Positions 12,800 to 20,757 of a stretch of 40,579 nucleotides of DNA are shown in pieces (positions within the stretch are counted from its first letter, which is position 1; each line of letters opens with the position of its first letter). Position numbers and translations under genes: made by a program. The notes under the pieces were generated by a model. That model did not search any database. It was not told the DNA's origin and saw only the letters and a list, made by a program, of their open reading frames with translations. The DNA lies in NCBI GenBank assembly GCA_016207165.1, contig JACQQD010000006.1, forward strand, positions 1-40,579, written 5' to 3'. This stretch comes from Microcaldota archaeon (GTDB taxonomy: Archaea; Micrarchaeota; Micrarchaeia; Norongarragalinales; Norongarragalinaceae).

Positions 12800-15196
12800 T
12801 CAGGTGCGGGGCGCCGTGCAGGTGACTTCCAGGGCGTCTTTTTTTTCCGCGTTTTGAACGACGTCAAATTCCAGGGCCCGGATTTTGGCGATGGCTTTCA
12901 AGTCGTCTTGCACGTCGGCCATTTGCTTGCATAGCGTTTCGGAGGCTTTGATGGTGGCGGAGGGCAATTCCACGTTGAGTGCCATGGCGTTTTGGGCCTT
13001 GAATTTGCGGATTTGCGAGAGCGCTTCGTGCAAGGCGTTGGCGACGGATTCGTATTGCTCGTTGACTAGGTCTTCTTGGAAGCTGGGCCATTTTTGGCTG
13101 TGAATGGAATCGTTGCCGTACAGGTGGTGCCAGAGTTCTTCGGTGACAAATGGAGAGAAGGGGGCCAGCATTTTGAGCGTGGCTTCCAGCACTTCCAACA
13201 GGGTTTCCTGGGCCGCCCGCTTGGATGGGGAGTCGTCGCCGTAGACGCGGTGCTTGACATCCTCTAAGTACAAGTCGCAGACGTCGTGCCAGAAGAAGCT
13301 CTGCAGGGCGGTGAGGGCTTCGTAGTACTGGTAGTTTTTCAGGGAGTTCGTCGTGTCGCGAATGGTTTTTTGGAGGCGGCTTTCAATCCAGTGGTCCGTC
13401 ACGTGTTTTTGGTGAGTGCCTTTCAGATGGCTTCCGGCGGCTTTCTGGATGAATTTCGAGGCGTTCCACACCTTGTTCAAAAAGCTTTGCGCGTGGGTGA
13501 CGTCTTTCCAGTAAAACACGTTGTCTTTGCCGGTGGATCCCGCCAGCGCCGCCCATTGGCGGAGGGCGTCGACTCCGGCCTTGCCGATGACGTCTTTGGC
13601 TTCCACGTAGTTGCCCAGGGACTTGGACATTTTCTTGCCGTCGTCGCCCAGCACCATGCCGTTAATCAGCATGTCGGAAAACGGTGCTTGGCCGGTCAGG
13701 CGGAGGCAGCGGTAGGTGGTGTAAAACGCCCAGGTGCGGATGATGTCCGTTCCTTGGGGCCGCACCGTTACGGGGTACAGTTTTTGGAATCGGTTTTCGT
13801 TGTCCGGCCAGCCGGAAATAATCAGCGGGGTGATGGAGGAGTCCACCCATCCGTCGCAGATGCTCGTCTCGCCGACGGGCTCTTTTCCGCATTGCTTGCA
13901 GTTTCTCGGCGCTTTGTCTTTGGAGGGGTCTACGGGAAGCGTTTTTTCGTCTGGGGTGATGACGTCGCCGCAGTCGGGGCAGTACCAGAATGGAAGGGGG
14001 ATGCCGAAGACGCGTTGGCGGGAGATGCACCAGTCCCATTCCAATCCTTCCACCCAGTCCAAAAGCAGTTGGCGCATGTGTTCGGGAACCCACCGCATTT
14101 GGGCGGAGGCGTGTTTGACGTCGTTTTCGTATCCTTTCAGTTTGATGAACCATTGGGTGGAGGAGAGAAACTCGATGGGTTTTTTACAACGGTCGTGGAT
14201 TTTGACTTGTTGATTGATTTTCTTCTGGCCCAAAAGCAGGCCCGCGGTTTTGAGGTCTTCCAGGATTTTTTCCTTGGCTTGCGTGGCTTTCAGGCCGTCG
14301 TAGGCTCCGGCGTTCTGGAGGCGTCCGGCGTGGTCCATGGCTTTGACGATCGGGAGTTTGTGGCGGTAGGCCCACACGACGTCTTGTTTGTCGCCGAAGG
14401 TGGAAATCATGACGGCTCCAGAGCCGAATTCTTTGTCTACGTCTACGTCTGAAATGATGGGCACTTCCTGGTCGTGGATGGGGACGCGGACTTTTTTTCC
14501 GACGGCGTTCTTGTAGCGCTCGTCGGAGGGGTGGACGGCTACCGCCACGGTCGCGTGCAAGAGTTCAGGCCGCGTGGTGGCAATGGTTAGATTTGGGCCG
14601 TTGACGCCTTCGAACTTTAAGTCATTGAGGAAGCCTTCCTGCGCCAAGTCGTCGACTTCGGCTTTGGCGATGGCGGACCGGCAGTACGTACAGAAAAGCA
14701 CGGGGTGTTCGGCGCGGTAGACGTCGCCTTGGTTGAACATCTTCAACAGCGAGTACTGGACTTTGCGGTGGTAGTCCGGGTCGATGGTGTAGTATTCTTG
14801 GCTCCAGTCGATGGAAAAACCGAGTTGCTTCATTTGGGGTTTCATGGTGCCCACCACGTCGTGGGTCCACTCCAGGCATTTTTTCCGGAATTCTTCTTTG
14901 GATAGGTTTTTTCCGTATTTTTTTTCGACTTTCACTTCGGTGGGAAATCCGTGGCAGTCCCATCCTTGAGGAAAAAGCACTTCAAAGCCCGACATGCGCT
15001 TGAAGCGGGCGGCGAAATCCATGTAACACCAGTTCAGGACGCCTCCCATGTGGAATTCCCCGGTGGGAAACGGCGGCGGGGTGTCGATGACGTAGAAGGG
15101 TTTCTTGCTTTGGATGCGGAACTTGTAGGCGTCGTTTTTCTCCCAGGTTTCGCGCCATTTTTTTTCGATGGTTGCCGCGTCGTATTTGTCCAGCAT
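12800..15196 (-). CDS. valS: Valyl-tRNA synthetase
   Basis: A 798-residue class I synthetase that charges tRNA-Val. The N-terminal signature reads PPPFPTGEFHMGGVLNWCY, where HMGG stands for the HIGH motif; archaeal ValRS proteins often have HIGN here. Then come GWDCHGFPTEVKVEKKYG and SIDWSQEYYTIDP. The CP1 editing domain spans about 180-320. A zinc-ribbon pair (YCPDCG, NCKQCGKE) lies near 415-450, and DGKKMSKSLGNYV is the KMSKS loop. The C-terminal anticodon domain is shorter than in bacteria. A TATA-like element (minus strand, near 15243-15252) precedes it by about 50 bp. Confidence 0.96.
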   Translation of the reverse strand: MLDKYDAATIEKKWRETWEKNDAYKFRIQSKKPFYVIDTPPPFPTGEFHMGGVLNWCYMDFAARFKRMSGFEVLFPQGWDCHGFPTEVKVEKKYGKNLSKEEFRKKCLEWTHDVVGTMKPQMKQLGFSIDWSQEYYTIDPDYHRKVQYSLLKMFNQGDVYRAEHPVLFCTYCRSAIAKAEVDDLAQEGFLNDLKFEGVNGPNLTIATTRPELLHATVAVAVHPSDERYKNAVGKKVRVPIHDQEVPIISDVDVDKEFGSGAVMISTFGDKQDVVWAYRHKLPIVKAMDHAGRLQNAGAYDGLKATQAKEKILEDLKTAGLLLGQKKINQQVKIHDRCKKPIEFLSSTQWFIKLKGYENDVKHASAQMRWVPEHMRQLLLDWVEGLEWDWCISRQRVFGIPLPFWYCPDCGDVITPDEKTLPVDPSKDKAPRNCKQCGKEPVGETSICDGWVDSSITPLIISGWPDNENRFQKLYPVTVRPQGTDIIRTWAFYTTYRCLRLTGQAPFSDMLINGMVLGDDGKKMSKSLGNYVEAKDVIGKAGVDALRQWAALAGSTGKDNVFYWKDVTHAQSFLNKVWNASKFIQKAAGSHLKGTHQKHVTDHWIESRLQKTIRDTTNSLKNYQYYEALTALQSFFWHDVCDLYLEDVKHRVYGDDSPSKRAAQETLLEVLEATLKMLAPFSPFVTEELWHHLYGNDSIHSQKWPSFQEDLVNEQYESVANALHEALSQIRKFKAQNAMALNVELPSATIKASETLCKQMADVQDDLKAIAKIRALEFDVVQNAEKKDALEVTCTAPRT

Positions 15197-15276
15197 GGTT
15201 TATCCGCCAAGAAATCGTTGGGAACAGTTACTGGAAAAGACGTATTATAAAAAGGGCGGGTTTTCGGCGGGTCGCG

Positions 15277-15342
15277 TCACCGGTTTTTCGCGGGGCGCGG
15301 TTTGGGTTCAGCGTCTTCGATGACGTCCATTTCGTATCCCAT
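15277..15342 (-). CDS. Possible 21-residue peptide after phoU
   Basis: An ATG preceded 7 nt upstream by a good ribosome-binding motif (aggtga on the minus strand) opens a 21-codon frame, MGYEMDVIEDAEPKPRPAKN plus Arg and a stop. It is acidic in the middle and Pro/Lys-rich at the end. It lies about 57 bp behind phoU in the same direction and may be the last member of that operon. No family is known; it could be a chance frame. Confidence 0.3.
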   Translation of the reverse strand: MGYEMDVIEDAEPKPRPAKNR

Positions 15343-15398
15343 TGTTTTTCACCTCGACGTCCTGATGGCGGGACGCGCTATAGGGTTTTGGGTGTAGA

Positions 15399-16304
15399 CT
15401 ATATAGCGCGGGCGGCGGCCATGTCGATGGTCATTTCCGCGATGTCGGTGGAGTAGTCCAGGATTCGCTGGAGGTTGTAGGTCAGGAAATCGTTTTTGTC
15501 CAGTCCCGTTTTTTCCTGGGCCGCGCGTTGGATGGTCTTTTCCGCCAAGTCGGCGTCCTGTTTGAACAACGCGTCCATGGCTTGGTTGTACGTTTCCAGG
15601 GCGTGGAGCAAGGGTTTTTGGAAGGACTTGTGTTGGGCGGGGGTGAGGTGTTTGGAGAACAGGTAGGCGTGGTCCGCGATTTTTTCCAGGCTTTTCAAGA
15701 CGATGACGAAGTACGGCCCGCATTCGTGGACGCGGGGATCGGTTTGCGGCGTGTGGTGGAGTTGGCGGAAGGCCAAAATGTAGAAGCGGTCGGCTTCTCG
15801 TTCCAGGGACTCCACGTCCACGGTTTTTTTTCGGGTGGGCGCCTCGGCAAGGGTTTCCAGCATGCTTTGGTTTAGGAAATGCAGGCGTTTGAGCGTCGCG
15901 TGAAACGAGACTTCGGTGTGCGTCAGGAGGTTTTGGAACAGGATGCCGTCCTCGGTTTCTTCCACGGCTTCCAGTCCCGCGACTTTTTCCTTGATCAGCT
16001 CCTTGATGGCGTGTCGCCTGGTTTTTGGGGCTTGCACGAAGAATTTGTTGGCGCCGTTGAGATACGCGGCGATGACCCGGCGCAGTTGCGCGTGGGGTTC
16101 TTCGACGGGGATGCGCTCGGTTTCGCGGGGTTTTTGGGTCTGGGCGGATACGGTCAGGGTGTCGCCGTGTTCGCTGATGCGCACGGCGTCGCCTTTGGAC
16201 AGGCGGCCTTCAACCCATTTTTTGGGTAGCGAAACGATGTAGGTGCTGCCGCCGGTTTTCTGGATGCGGCGGTATGCGGACCGGTGCGTGTCGGGATTCT
16301 TCAT
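15399..16304 (-). CDS. phoU: PhoU-type phosphate regulator with N-terminal AbrB-like DNA-binding domain
   Basis: A 301-residue protein. Residues about 8-50 form a SpoVT/AbrB-like swapped-hairpin domain (RRIQKTGGSTYIVSLPKKWV, EGRLSKGDAVRIS), the typical archaeal PhoU N terminus; residues about 90-295 are helical PhoU bundles. Such proteins regulate phosphate uptake, probably by binding both the transport machinery and DNA. The start at 16304 overlaps the pit stop by 4 bp (ATGA), proof of tight coupling; a longer upstream reading is an artefact inside pit. Together with pit and the DUF47 gene it forms a phosphate operon. Self-binding to the operator at 17997-18010 is plausible but not shown. 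Confidence 0.88.
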   Translation of the reverse strand: MKNPDTHRSAYRRIQKTGGSTYIVSLPKKWVEGRLSKGDAVRISEHGDTLTVSAQTQKPRETERIPVEEPHAQLRRVIAAYLNGANKFFVQAPKTRRHAIKELIKEKVAGLEAVEETEDGILFQNLLTHTEVSFHATLKRLHFLNQSMLETLAEAPTRKKTVDVESLEREADRFYILAFRQLHHTPQTDPRVHECGPYFVIVLKSLEKIADHAYLFSKHLTPAQHKSFQKPLLHALETYNQAMDALFKQDADLAEKTIQRAAQEKTGLDKNDFLTYNLQRILDYSTDIAEMTIDMAAARAI

Positions 16305-17311
16305 AGGATGGCTCCAAGCAACGTGTAGGCGGCCCCGGCTACGGCGGCGCTTACGGGGATGGTGACGATCCACGCGGTCACAATGTCGCGACTGAGTCCC
16401 CACTTCACGCTTTTGACGCCGTGGGCGGCGCCGACGCCCATGATGGATCCGGCAATGGCGTGCGTGGTGCTGACTGGCACGCCAAGTCCGGCCATGTTGG
16501 CCAGGACCAGTCCGCCCGCGGTTTCCGCGCAGAAGCCCTGGTAGGGTTTGAGGTGCGTGATTTTGTGGGCCATGGTCTTGACGATTCGCCAGCCTCCGAA
16601 GAAGGTGCCTAAGGATATGGAGACGTGTGCGGCGAGAATGACCCAGAGGGGTACGTCAAACGTGGTTAGGAACCCGCCGGCGACCAAGAGGATGGTGATA
16701 ATGCCCATGGTTTTTTGCGCGTCGTTGGTGCCGTGGGTGACGGAATAGAAAAAGGCGGAGACCAGCTGGAGTTTTCGGAAATGTTTGTTGATTTTTTGCG
16801 CCGGCGTTTTTCGAAGCGTTCGCATGACCAAGAGCGCCAGGATGAATGCGCCTAAAAGTCCCAGGGCGGGCGAGACGATCATGAACAGAAGCACTTTGCC
16901 GATGCCTTCGCCCAAAAGGAAGCGGGGTCCGACGGCAATCCACGCCGCGCCGATGAGTCCGCCGATCAGCGCGTGGGAACTGGACACGGGGATGCCGAAG
17001 TACCATGTGACGACGTCCCACGTGGTGGCGCCGATGAGCGCGGCCAATATCAATAGGACGAAGCTTTCCATGGGAATGACGGCTTGGATGGCTTTCGTGT
17101 CGATGATGCCTTTGCCGATGGTGGCGGCAATGGCTGTTGAGAAAAAAAGAGGGCCCACGAGGTTGCCGACCGCGGCCATGCCCACGGCCTGAAGCGGGGT
17201 CAGCACGCGCGTGGCGATGATGGTTGAGATGGCGTTGGCGGAGTCGTGAAAGCCATTCATGAAGTCGAAAACAAGGGCCGTTGCGATGGTCAGTACGATG
17301 AGTTCAATCAT
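16301..17311 (-). CDS. pit: PiT-family inorganic phosphate transporter
   Basis: A 336-residue membrane protein that takes up phosphate with a cation. Both halves of the internally duplicated family show the signature: N-terminal DFMNGFHDSANAISTIIATR (16-35) and C-terminal THGTNDAQKTMGI (about 192-204). There are also the GIPVSSSHALIGGLIGAA and GVPVSTTHAIAGSIMGVG repeats, with about ten membrane segments. It lies 10 bp after the DUF47 gene and overlaps phoU by 4 bp, so the three are co-transcribed. Confidence 0.95.
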   Translation of the reverse strand: MIELIVLTIATALVFDFMNGFHDSANAISTIIATRVLTPLQAVGMAAVGNLVGPLFFSTAIAATIGKGIIDTKAIQAVIPMESFVLLILAALIGATTWDVVTWYFGIPVSSSHALIGGLIGAAWIAVGPRFLLGEGIGKVLLFMIVSPALGLLGAFILALLVMRTLRKTPAQKINKHFRKLQLVSAFFYSVTHGTNDAQKTMGIITILLVAGGFLTTFDVPLWVILAAHVSISLGTFFGGWRIVKTMAHKITHLKPYQGFCAETAGGLVLANMAGLGVPVSTTHAIAGSIMGVGAAHGVKSVKWGLSRDIVTAWIVTIPVSAAVAGAAYTLLGAIL

Positions 17312-17321
17312 GTGGGCTGGA

Positions 17322-17960
17322 TCACGCGTGTTTCATGACGATGTCGGTTAGGACGTTGGCGGCGCGTTCAACATCGTCGGTGGCGTGTTCCAGAGCGTCC
17401 AGCACCTGTTTTTCTTTGAGCAACTGGATGGCGTCGCTGGTTTTGAACAACTTGGCCAACGTTTGAGTGTACACTTCGTCGGCTTCGTTTTCCAGGCGGT
17501 TTAGTTCCTCGCATCCTTGGGAGGCCATGTGGATGGTCTTCGGGTGTCTGAGCGCTTTGACGGTTTCCTCAAGGAGTTGCGTTTGCTGGTACACGAGGTC
17601 GGACAGCTTGATCATTCCGGGCGTGGCGTTCTGGATTTCGTAAACGGCGAGGTACTTGGCGGCGACGTTGATCCAGTCCAATACGTCGTCCAGCGCCGTG
17701 GCCAAGGCGGAAATGTCGGCGTGGTCCAGGGGGACGATGAATGATTTGTTCAATTCAACGTAAAGCTCGTGCATGAGGTCGTCTCCGGCTTGTTCAATGG
17801 CCTTGATTTCTTGCGCGGTTTTTTTGGGATTCTGGTAGTTGTGCATCAGAGCCTGGAGTTTGGTGGCGGCTTGGTGCGCGATTTGGGTTTGTTTTTCAAG
17901 CTTTTCGAAGAAAACCTGGTCCTGAGGAACGAGCATGTGCTTGAGTCGGGTCAACGCCAT
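17322..17960 (-). CDS. DUF47/PhoU-like accessory protein of PiT
   Basis: A 212-residue all-helical protein of the DUF47 family, relatives of PhoU that pair with PiT transporters. Typical segments are FFEKLEKQTQIAHQAATKLQ near the N terminus, EIKAIEQAGDDLMHELYVEL, FIVPLDHADISALATALDDV, and LNRLENEADEVYTQTLAKLF. It is the first gene of the DUF47-pit-phoU operon and probably modulates transporter activity on the cytoplasmic side. The promoter and an operator-like repeat lie within 75 bp upstream. Confidence 0.9.
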   Translation of the reverse strand: MALTRLKHMLVPQDQVFFEKLEKQTQIAHQAATKLQALMHNYQNPKKTAQEIKAIEQAGDDLMHELYVELNKSFIVPLDHADISALATALDDVLDWINVAAKYLAVYEIQNATPGMIKLSDLVYQQTQLLEETVKALRHPKTIHMASQGCEELNRLENEADEVYTQTLAKLFKTSDAIQLLKEKQVLDALEHATDDVERAANVLTDIVMKHA

Positions 17961-17996
17961 TTCGTTTCACGTTTGTTTTTGGAAGTTGTTGCGGCC

Positions 17997-18010
17997 ATAT
18001 GGCTCCATAT
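17997..18010 (-). promoter_or_regulatory. Operator-like inverted repeat at the phosphate-operon start site
   Basis: The sequence atatggctccatat is a 6-bp inverted repeat with a 2-nt spacer. It coincides with the transcription start predicted from the TATA box (about 18004), the usual position for an archaeal repressor site. The likely ligand is a regulator of phosphate uptake, perhaps the AbrB-like domain of the PhoU protein in the same operon. Confidence 0.45.
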
Positions 18011-18025
18011 AGCTTATCATTGTTT

Positions 18026-18033
18026 CTATATAT
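18026..18033 (-). promoter_or_regulatory. TATA box of the phosphate operon
   Basis: On the minus strand the stretch reads atatatag. It lies about 26 bp upstream of the inverted repeat centre and about 70 bp before the DUF47 start codon. Confidence 0.5.
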
Positions 18034-18126
18034 TTGCGTGTTGGGCTTGGACTCGGCGGAATTCGTTTCGCGGTTGGAGAAAAAAAACAGGAATCTTTTT
18101 GTGCGTTCCGTGCCGGTACGGCCGGA

Positions 18127-18318
18127 TCAGGCTTTCTTTTTGGCTTCGGCTTTTCCTTTTTCGAAGCGCCCCGTCCACTTGAGTTTGCGGGGGTTGCGTT
18201 TTTGTTCGGTGTACTTTTCGCAGCGGCGGGAGCAGTAGTGAATCGAGGTGCCGTCTTTTTTGTAGAACGTGACGCCGGTTCCAAGGGGGTACTCCTTTGA
18301 GCAAAAAGAGCATTTCAT
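18127..18318 (-). CDS. rpl24e: Ribosomal protein L24e
   Basis: A 63-residue zinc-binding protein of the large subunit. The zinc site is clear: [15 protein letters not shown] holds the first CxxC, and [10 protein letters not shown] the second Cys pair. [10 protein letters not shown] follows, a family hallmark. It is translationally coupled to S28e by a 4-bp ATGA overlap, and ends the L7Ae-S28e-L24e cluster common in archaea; the nucleoside diphosphate kinase and IF5B genes that often follow are absent here. Confidence 0.95.
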   Translation of the reverse strand: MKCSFCSKEYPLGTGVTFYKKDGTSIHYCSRRCEKYTEQKRNPRKLKWTGRFEKGKAEAKKKA

Positions 18319-18587
18319 GGTCGGATTCTCTTCTTTTTCTTGATGGATTTGGCTTCGCGTTCTGTTTCTCGAAGCACGATGATGTCGCCGACTTTGATGG
18401 GGCCCTTGACGTTGCGGCGGATGACGTTGCCTTCGTCGCGGCCTTCCAGGACTTTAGCCATGACTTGCTTGACTTCGCCGAATACCCCGGTGCGGCCCAC
18501 GATTTCCATGACTTCCGCGTTGAAGCCCTCGTACTGGGGCGCGGCGTCCGGCTTTTCTTTTTCTTGGGGTTGGGGGGCTTTGGCCAT
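18315..18587 (-). CDS. rps28e: Ribosomal protein S28e
   Basis: A 90-residue small-subunit protein with an OB-like fold. The family core [39 protein letters not shown] and [14 protein letters not shown] is complete. The first about 20 residues (Lys, Pro, Gln-rich) are an extension beyond the usual archaeal protein. It lies 21 bp after L7Ae and overlaps L24e by 4 bp. Confidence 0.95.
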   Translation of the reverse strand: MAKAPQPQEKEKPDAAPQYEGFNAEVMEIVGRTGVFGEVKQVMAKVLEGRDEGNVIRRNVKGPIKVGDIIVLRETEREAKSIKKKKRIRP

Positions 18588-18608
18588 GGCAGTAAATCAC
18601 GCGGGGCG

Positions 18609-18980
18609 TTACGCTTTCTTTTCTCCTTTGTAGAGTCCGGCGACTTTCTGGCTGACGGACTTGACTTCGTCGTCGGCTCCCTTCGTCACGGCGACGGCGG
18701 CCGTGCCCACGGAGAGTCCGGCGGCTTCGCCCAAGGATTTCTTGTCCTTGGCGTAGGCAAAGGGAATGCGTTTTTCCTGGCACAACATGGGCAAGTGCAT
18801 GACGATTTCTTCGGGGTCCACGTCTTCGGCGATCACCACGAGTTTGGCTTCGCCGCGCTCAATGGCTTTCGTGGTTTCGTTGGTTCCCTTTCGCAGTCCC
18901 GCGCGTCCGGCTTGCACGGCTTCCAGGGCGTTCTGCCGCACGTCTTGCGGCGTATCGAATTTCACGTAGGACTTAGCCAT
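18609..18980 (-). CDS. rpl7ae: Ribosomal protein L7Ae
   Basis: A 123-residue kink-turn-binding protein. It works in the ribosome and also in C/D and H/ACA guide RNPs and RNase P, so it is a partner of Gar1 encoded at 1655. The block [20 protein letters not shown] then [19 protein letters not shown] is diagnostic. A ribosome-binding motif (GAGGTG) lies about 8 nt before the ATG. It is the first gene of the L7Ae-S28e-L24e cluster, with a TATA-like stretch near 19042-19052 on the minus strand. Confidence 0.96.
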   Translation of the reverse strand: MAKSYVKFDTPQDVRQNALEAVQAGRAGLRKGTNETTKAIERGEAKLVVIAEDVDPEEIVMHLPMLCQEKRIPFAYAKDKKSLGEAAGLSVGTAAVAVTKGADDEVKSVSQKVAGLYKGEKKA

Positions 18981-19061
18981 CTAAAAACACCTCATTTCAT
19001 CGGCTTGCTGATAAGAAGCGTTTTTTCCTTGTGCGGTTCTGGTTTTAAAAGCCTGCTGGTT

Positions 19062-20690
19062 TCAGGGGTGGGCGAAGTAGAATATTTTGACCCCGTTTTG
19101 TTCGTGGTCAAAGCGGGCGTAGCCGTACCGTTCGAATTGGACTGTGGTTCCTTGTTTCAAGGAGGAAACCGCGGGTTCCGCTACGCCTTGGTGTTCGGAG
19201 CCATCCGGTTCAATGACTTTCACGGGCACTCCGGGGCTGGCCACCCATTGGATTTTGGGTTTTCCGGCGTGTTCTTGGTCCGCGCTTTTGTTTCCGGAGG
19301 GCAAGTCCACGTTGCAGAGGTCCTTGAGGCGAATGGTCTTTGCGGTGTGGGTGTCGGCGTCTTTTTTGGCGATGTAAAGCGTGGGGGTGACGGGCACGTC
19401 GCGGGTTTGTTTGGCTCCGGGGTGCGTGGGCCATTGCAGCGTTTTTTCTTCCAACCCCGTTTCCAGGGCCACGGGGTCTTCCACGAAGAAGAAGTGGGGG
19501 GCGTCTTGCAGGGCTTCTTTGTTGTACGTGTACAAAATGTTCCAGTCCAGGGTGCTGTCGCGGGGCTTGATGCCCAACGCAATCATGTATTTTCGGATGG
19601 CTTGCGGTTGGATGCCTCTTTTTCTTAAGGCCAAAAGCGTGGGGAGGCGGACGTCGTCCCACCCGCTGTATTTCCCTTCTTTGATGCCTTGGATGATGTC
19701 GGATTTGTGCGCCATGGCGCCTTCGATGTGAAGCATTCCGTATTCCAGGGTGTACGGGGCTTTCCAGCCGAAGTAGTCGTAGATGTAGCGTTGCTTGTCG
19801 GCGTTCAGCTCGTGTTCTTTTCCGCGCAACACCAAGTTGATGCCCATGAGGTGGTCGTCGATGGCCGCGGCAAAGTTGTAGAGGGGCCACACGCGGTATT
19901 TTTTTCCGACGCGGGGGTGTTCGCCTTCCACGATGCGCATGGCCGGCCAATCCCGGAGGGACGCGTTTTCGTGTTGCATGTCCGTCTTGATGCGGAGGAC
20001 GGCTTTTCCTTCCTTGGTGCGCGTGTGCATGTCTTTGAATTCGCGGAGGGCTTGCGCCGGAGTTTGGCTGCGGCACCCGCAGGTAATTGCTTGGGCCCGG
20101 TTTTTTTGGAGTTTTTCAGGGATGCAGGAACACACGTAGGCGTGGCCCATTTCAATGAGTTTTTCGGCGTGTTCGTAGTAGATGGGCAGGCGCTCGCTTT
20201 GGATGACGGTCTTGGTTATGCGGCACTCCAGCCACGCGGCGTCTTTCGGAATGGCTTCGTAGGCCTCGGGCATGGGTTTCTTGGTTTTGGGGTCGGTGTC
20301 TTCCAGTCGGAGCATGAGTTGGCCGTGGGTTTTTTTCGCGTACTCGTCGCAAAGCACGAGGTTTTTGGCGTGGCCGATGTGCAAAAACCCGGAAGGGTTT
20401 GGGGCGACGCGGGTGATCACGCGGGAAATCGGTACTTCCGGCAGCTTTTCTTCCCGGCCGCTTTTGGGGGCCTGGAATTCAAATTGGGATAGCTCTTTTT
20501 GGGCCTCGTCGTCCGGTAGTGCGTTGACGTCGGCGCAGGCTTGTTCCAAAAGCGTTTTGAGGCCCGGCACGTCGTTTTTGGCTTCCGGTACTTCGGCGAT
20601 GACTTTGCCGACCAGCGCCGAGGCTTGCGCGCGTCCGTGGTCGTGCCGGTTTTTCAGAGCCCACTTTCGGGCCACGGTTTCAAGGTTCAT
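19062..20690 (-). CDS. gltX: Glutamyl-tRNA synthetase, archaeal type
   Basis: A 542-residue class I synthetase. The N-terminal helical domain (about 1-90) is the archaeal/GlnRS-like form. The catalytic signature is RVAPNPSGFLHIGHAKN (about 93-109), then LMLRLEDTDPKTKKP. Two Cys pairs near 195-215 (YVCSC, TCGC) could bind zinc. The KMSKS counterpart is degenerate: LHIEGAMAHKSDIIQGI, where HKS stands for SKS. GWDDVRLPTLLALRKRGI precedes the C-terminal beta-barrel anticodon domain. It is probably non-discriminating, serving tRNA-Gln through an amidotransferase, but this is inference. It is divergent from the reductase at 20758 with a shared AT-rich promoter region. Confidence 0.94.
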   Translation of the reverse strand: MNLETVARKWALKNRHDHGRAQASALVGKVIAEVPEAKNDVPGLKTLLEQACADVNALPDDEAQKELSQFEFQAPKSGREEKLPEVPISRVITRVAPNPSGFLHIGHAKNLVLCDEYAKKTHGQLMLRLEDTDPKTKKPMPEAYEAIPKDAAWLECRITKTVIQSERLPIYYEHAEKLIEMGHAYVCSCIPEKLQKNRAQAITCGCRSQTPAQALREFKDMHTRTKEGKAVLRIKTDMQHENASLRDWPAMRIVEGEHPRVGKKYRVWPLYNFAAAIDDHLMGINLVLRGKEHELNADKQRYIYDYFGWKAPYTLEYGMLHIEGAMAHKSDIIQGIKEGKYSGWDDVRLPTLLALRKRGIQPQAIRKYMIALGIKPRDSTLDWNILYTYNKEALQDAPHFFFVEDPVALETGLEEKTLQWPTHPGAKQTRDVPVTPTLYIAKKDADTHTAKTIRLKDLCNVDLPSGNKSADQEHAGKPKIQWVASPGVPVKVIEPDGSEHQGVAEPAVSSLKQGTTVQFERYGYARFDHEQNGVKIFYFAHP

Positions 20691-20757
20691 GGTGTCTGGT
20701 GTGCTGTATGGGCGACTTCCTTATTTTTAATGTGCGTTTGGCTATTTTGTTGATACG

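Noticed and set aside
13286..14452. A 388-codon open frame on the plus strand, antisense to valS, and similar long frames at 18297-19628 (plus) and 25701-27563 (minus)
   Set aside because: They mirror well-supported genes on the other strand, have low-complexity composition (Val/Gly/Phe or Arg/His/Pro-rich) and match no family; they arise from GC-rich third codon positions.
15399..16403. A 334-codon version of the PhoU gene starting at 16403
   Set aside because: The extra residues are Arg/His-rich and lie inside the pit gene; the ATG at 16304 with a 4-bp overlap to pit starts the conserved AbrB-like domain.
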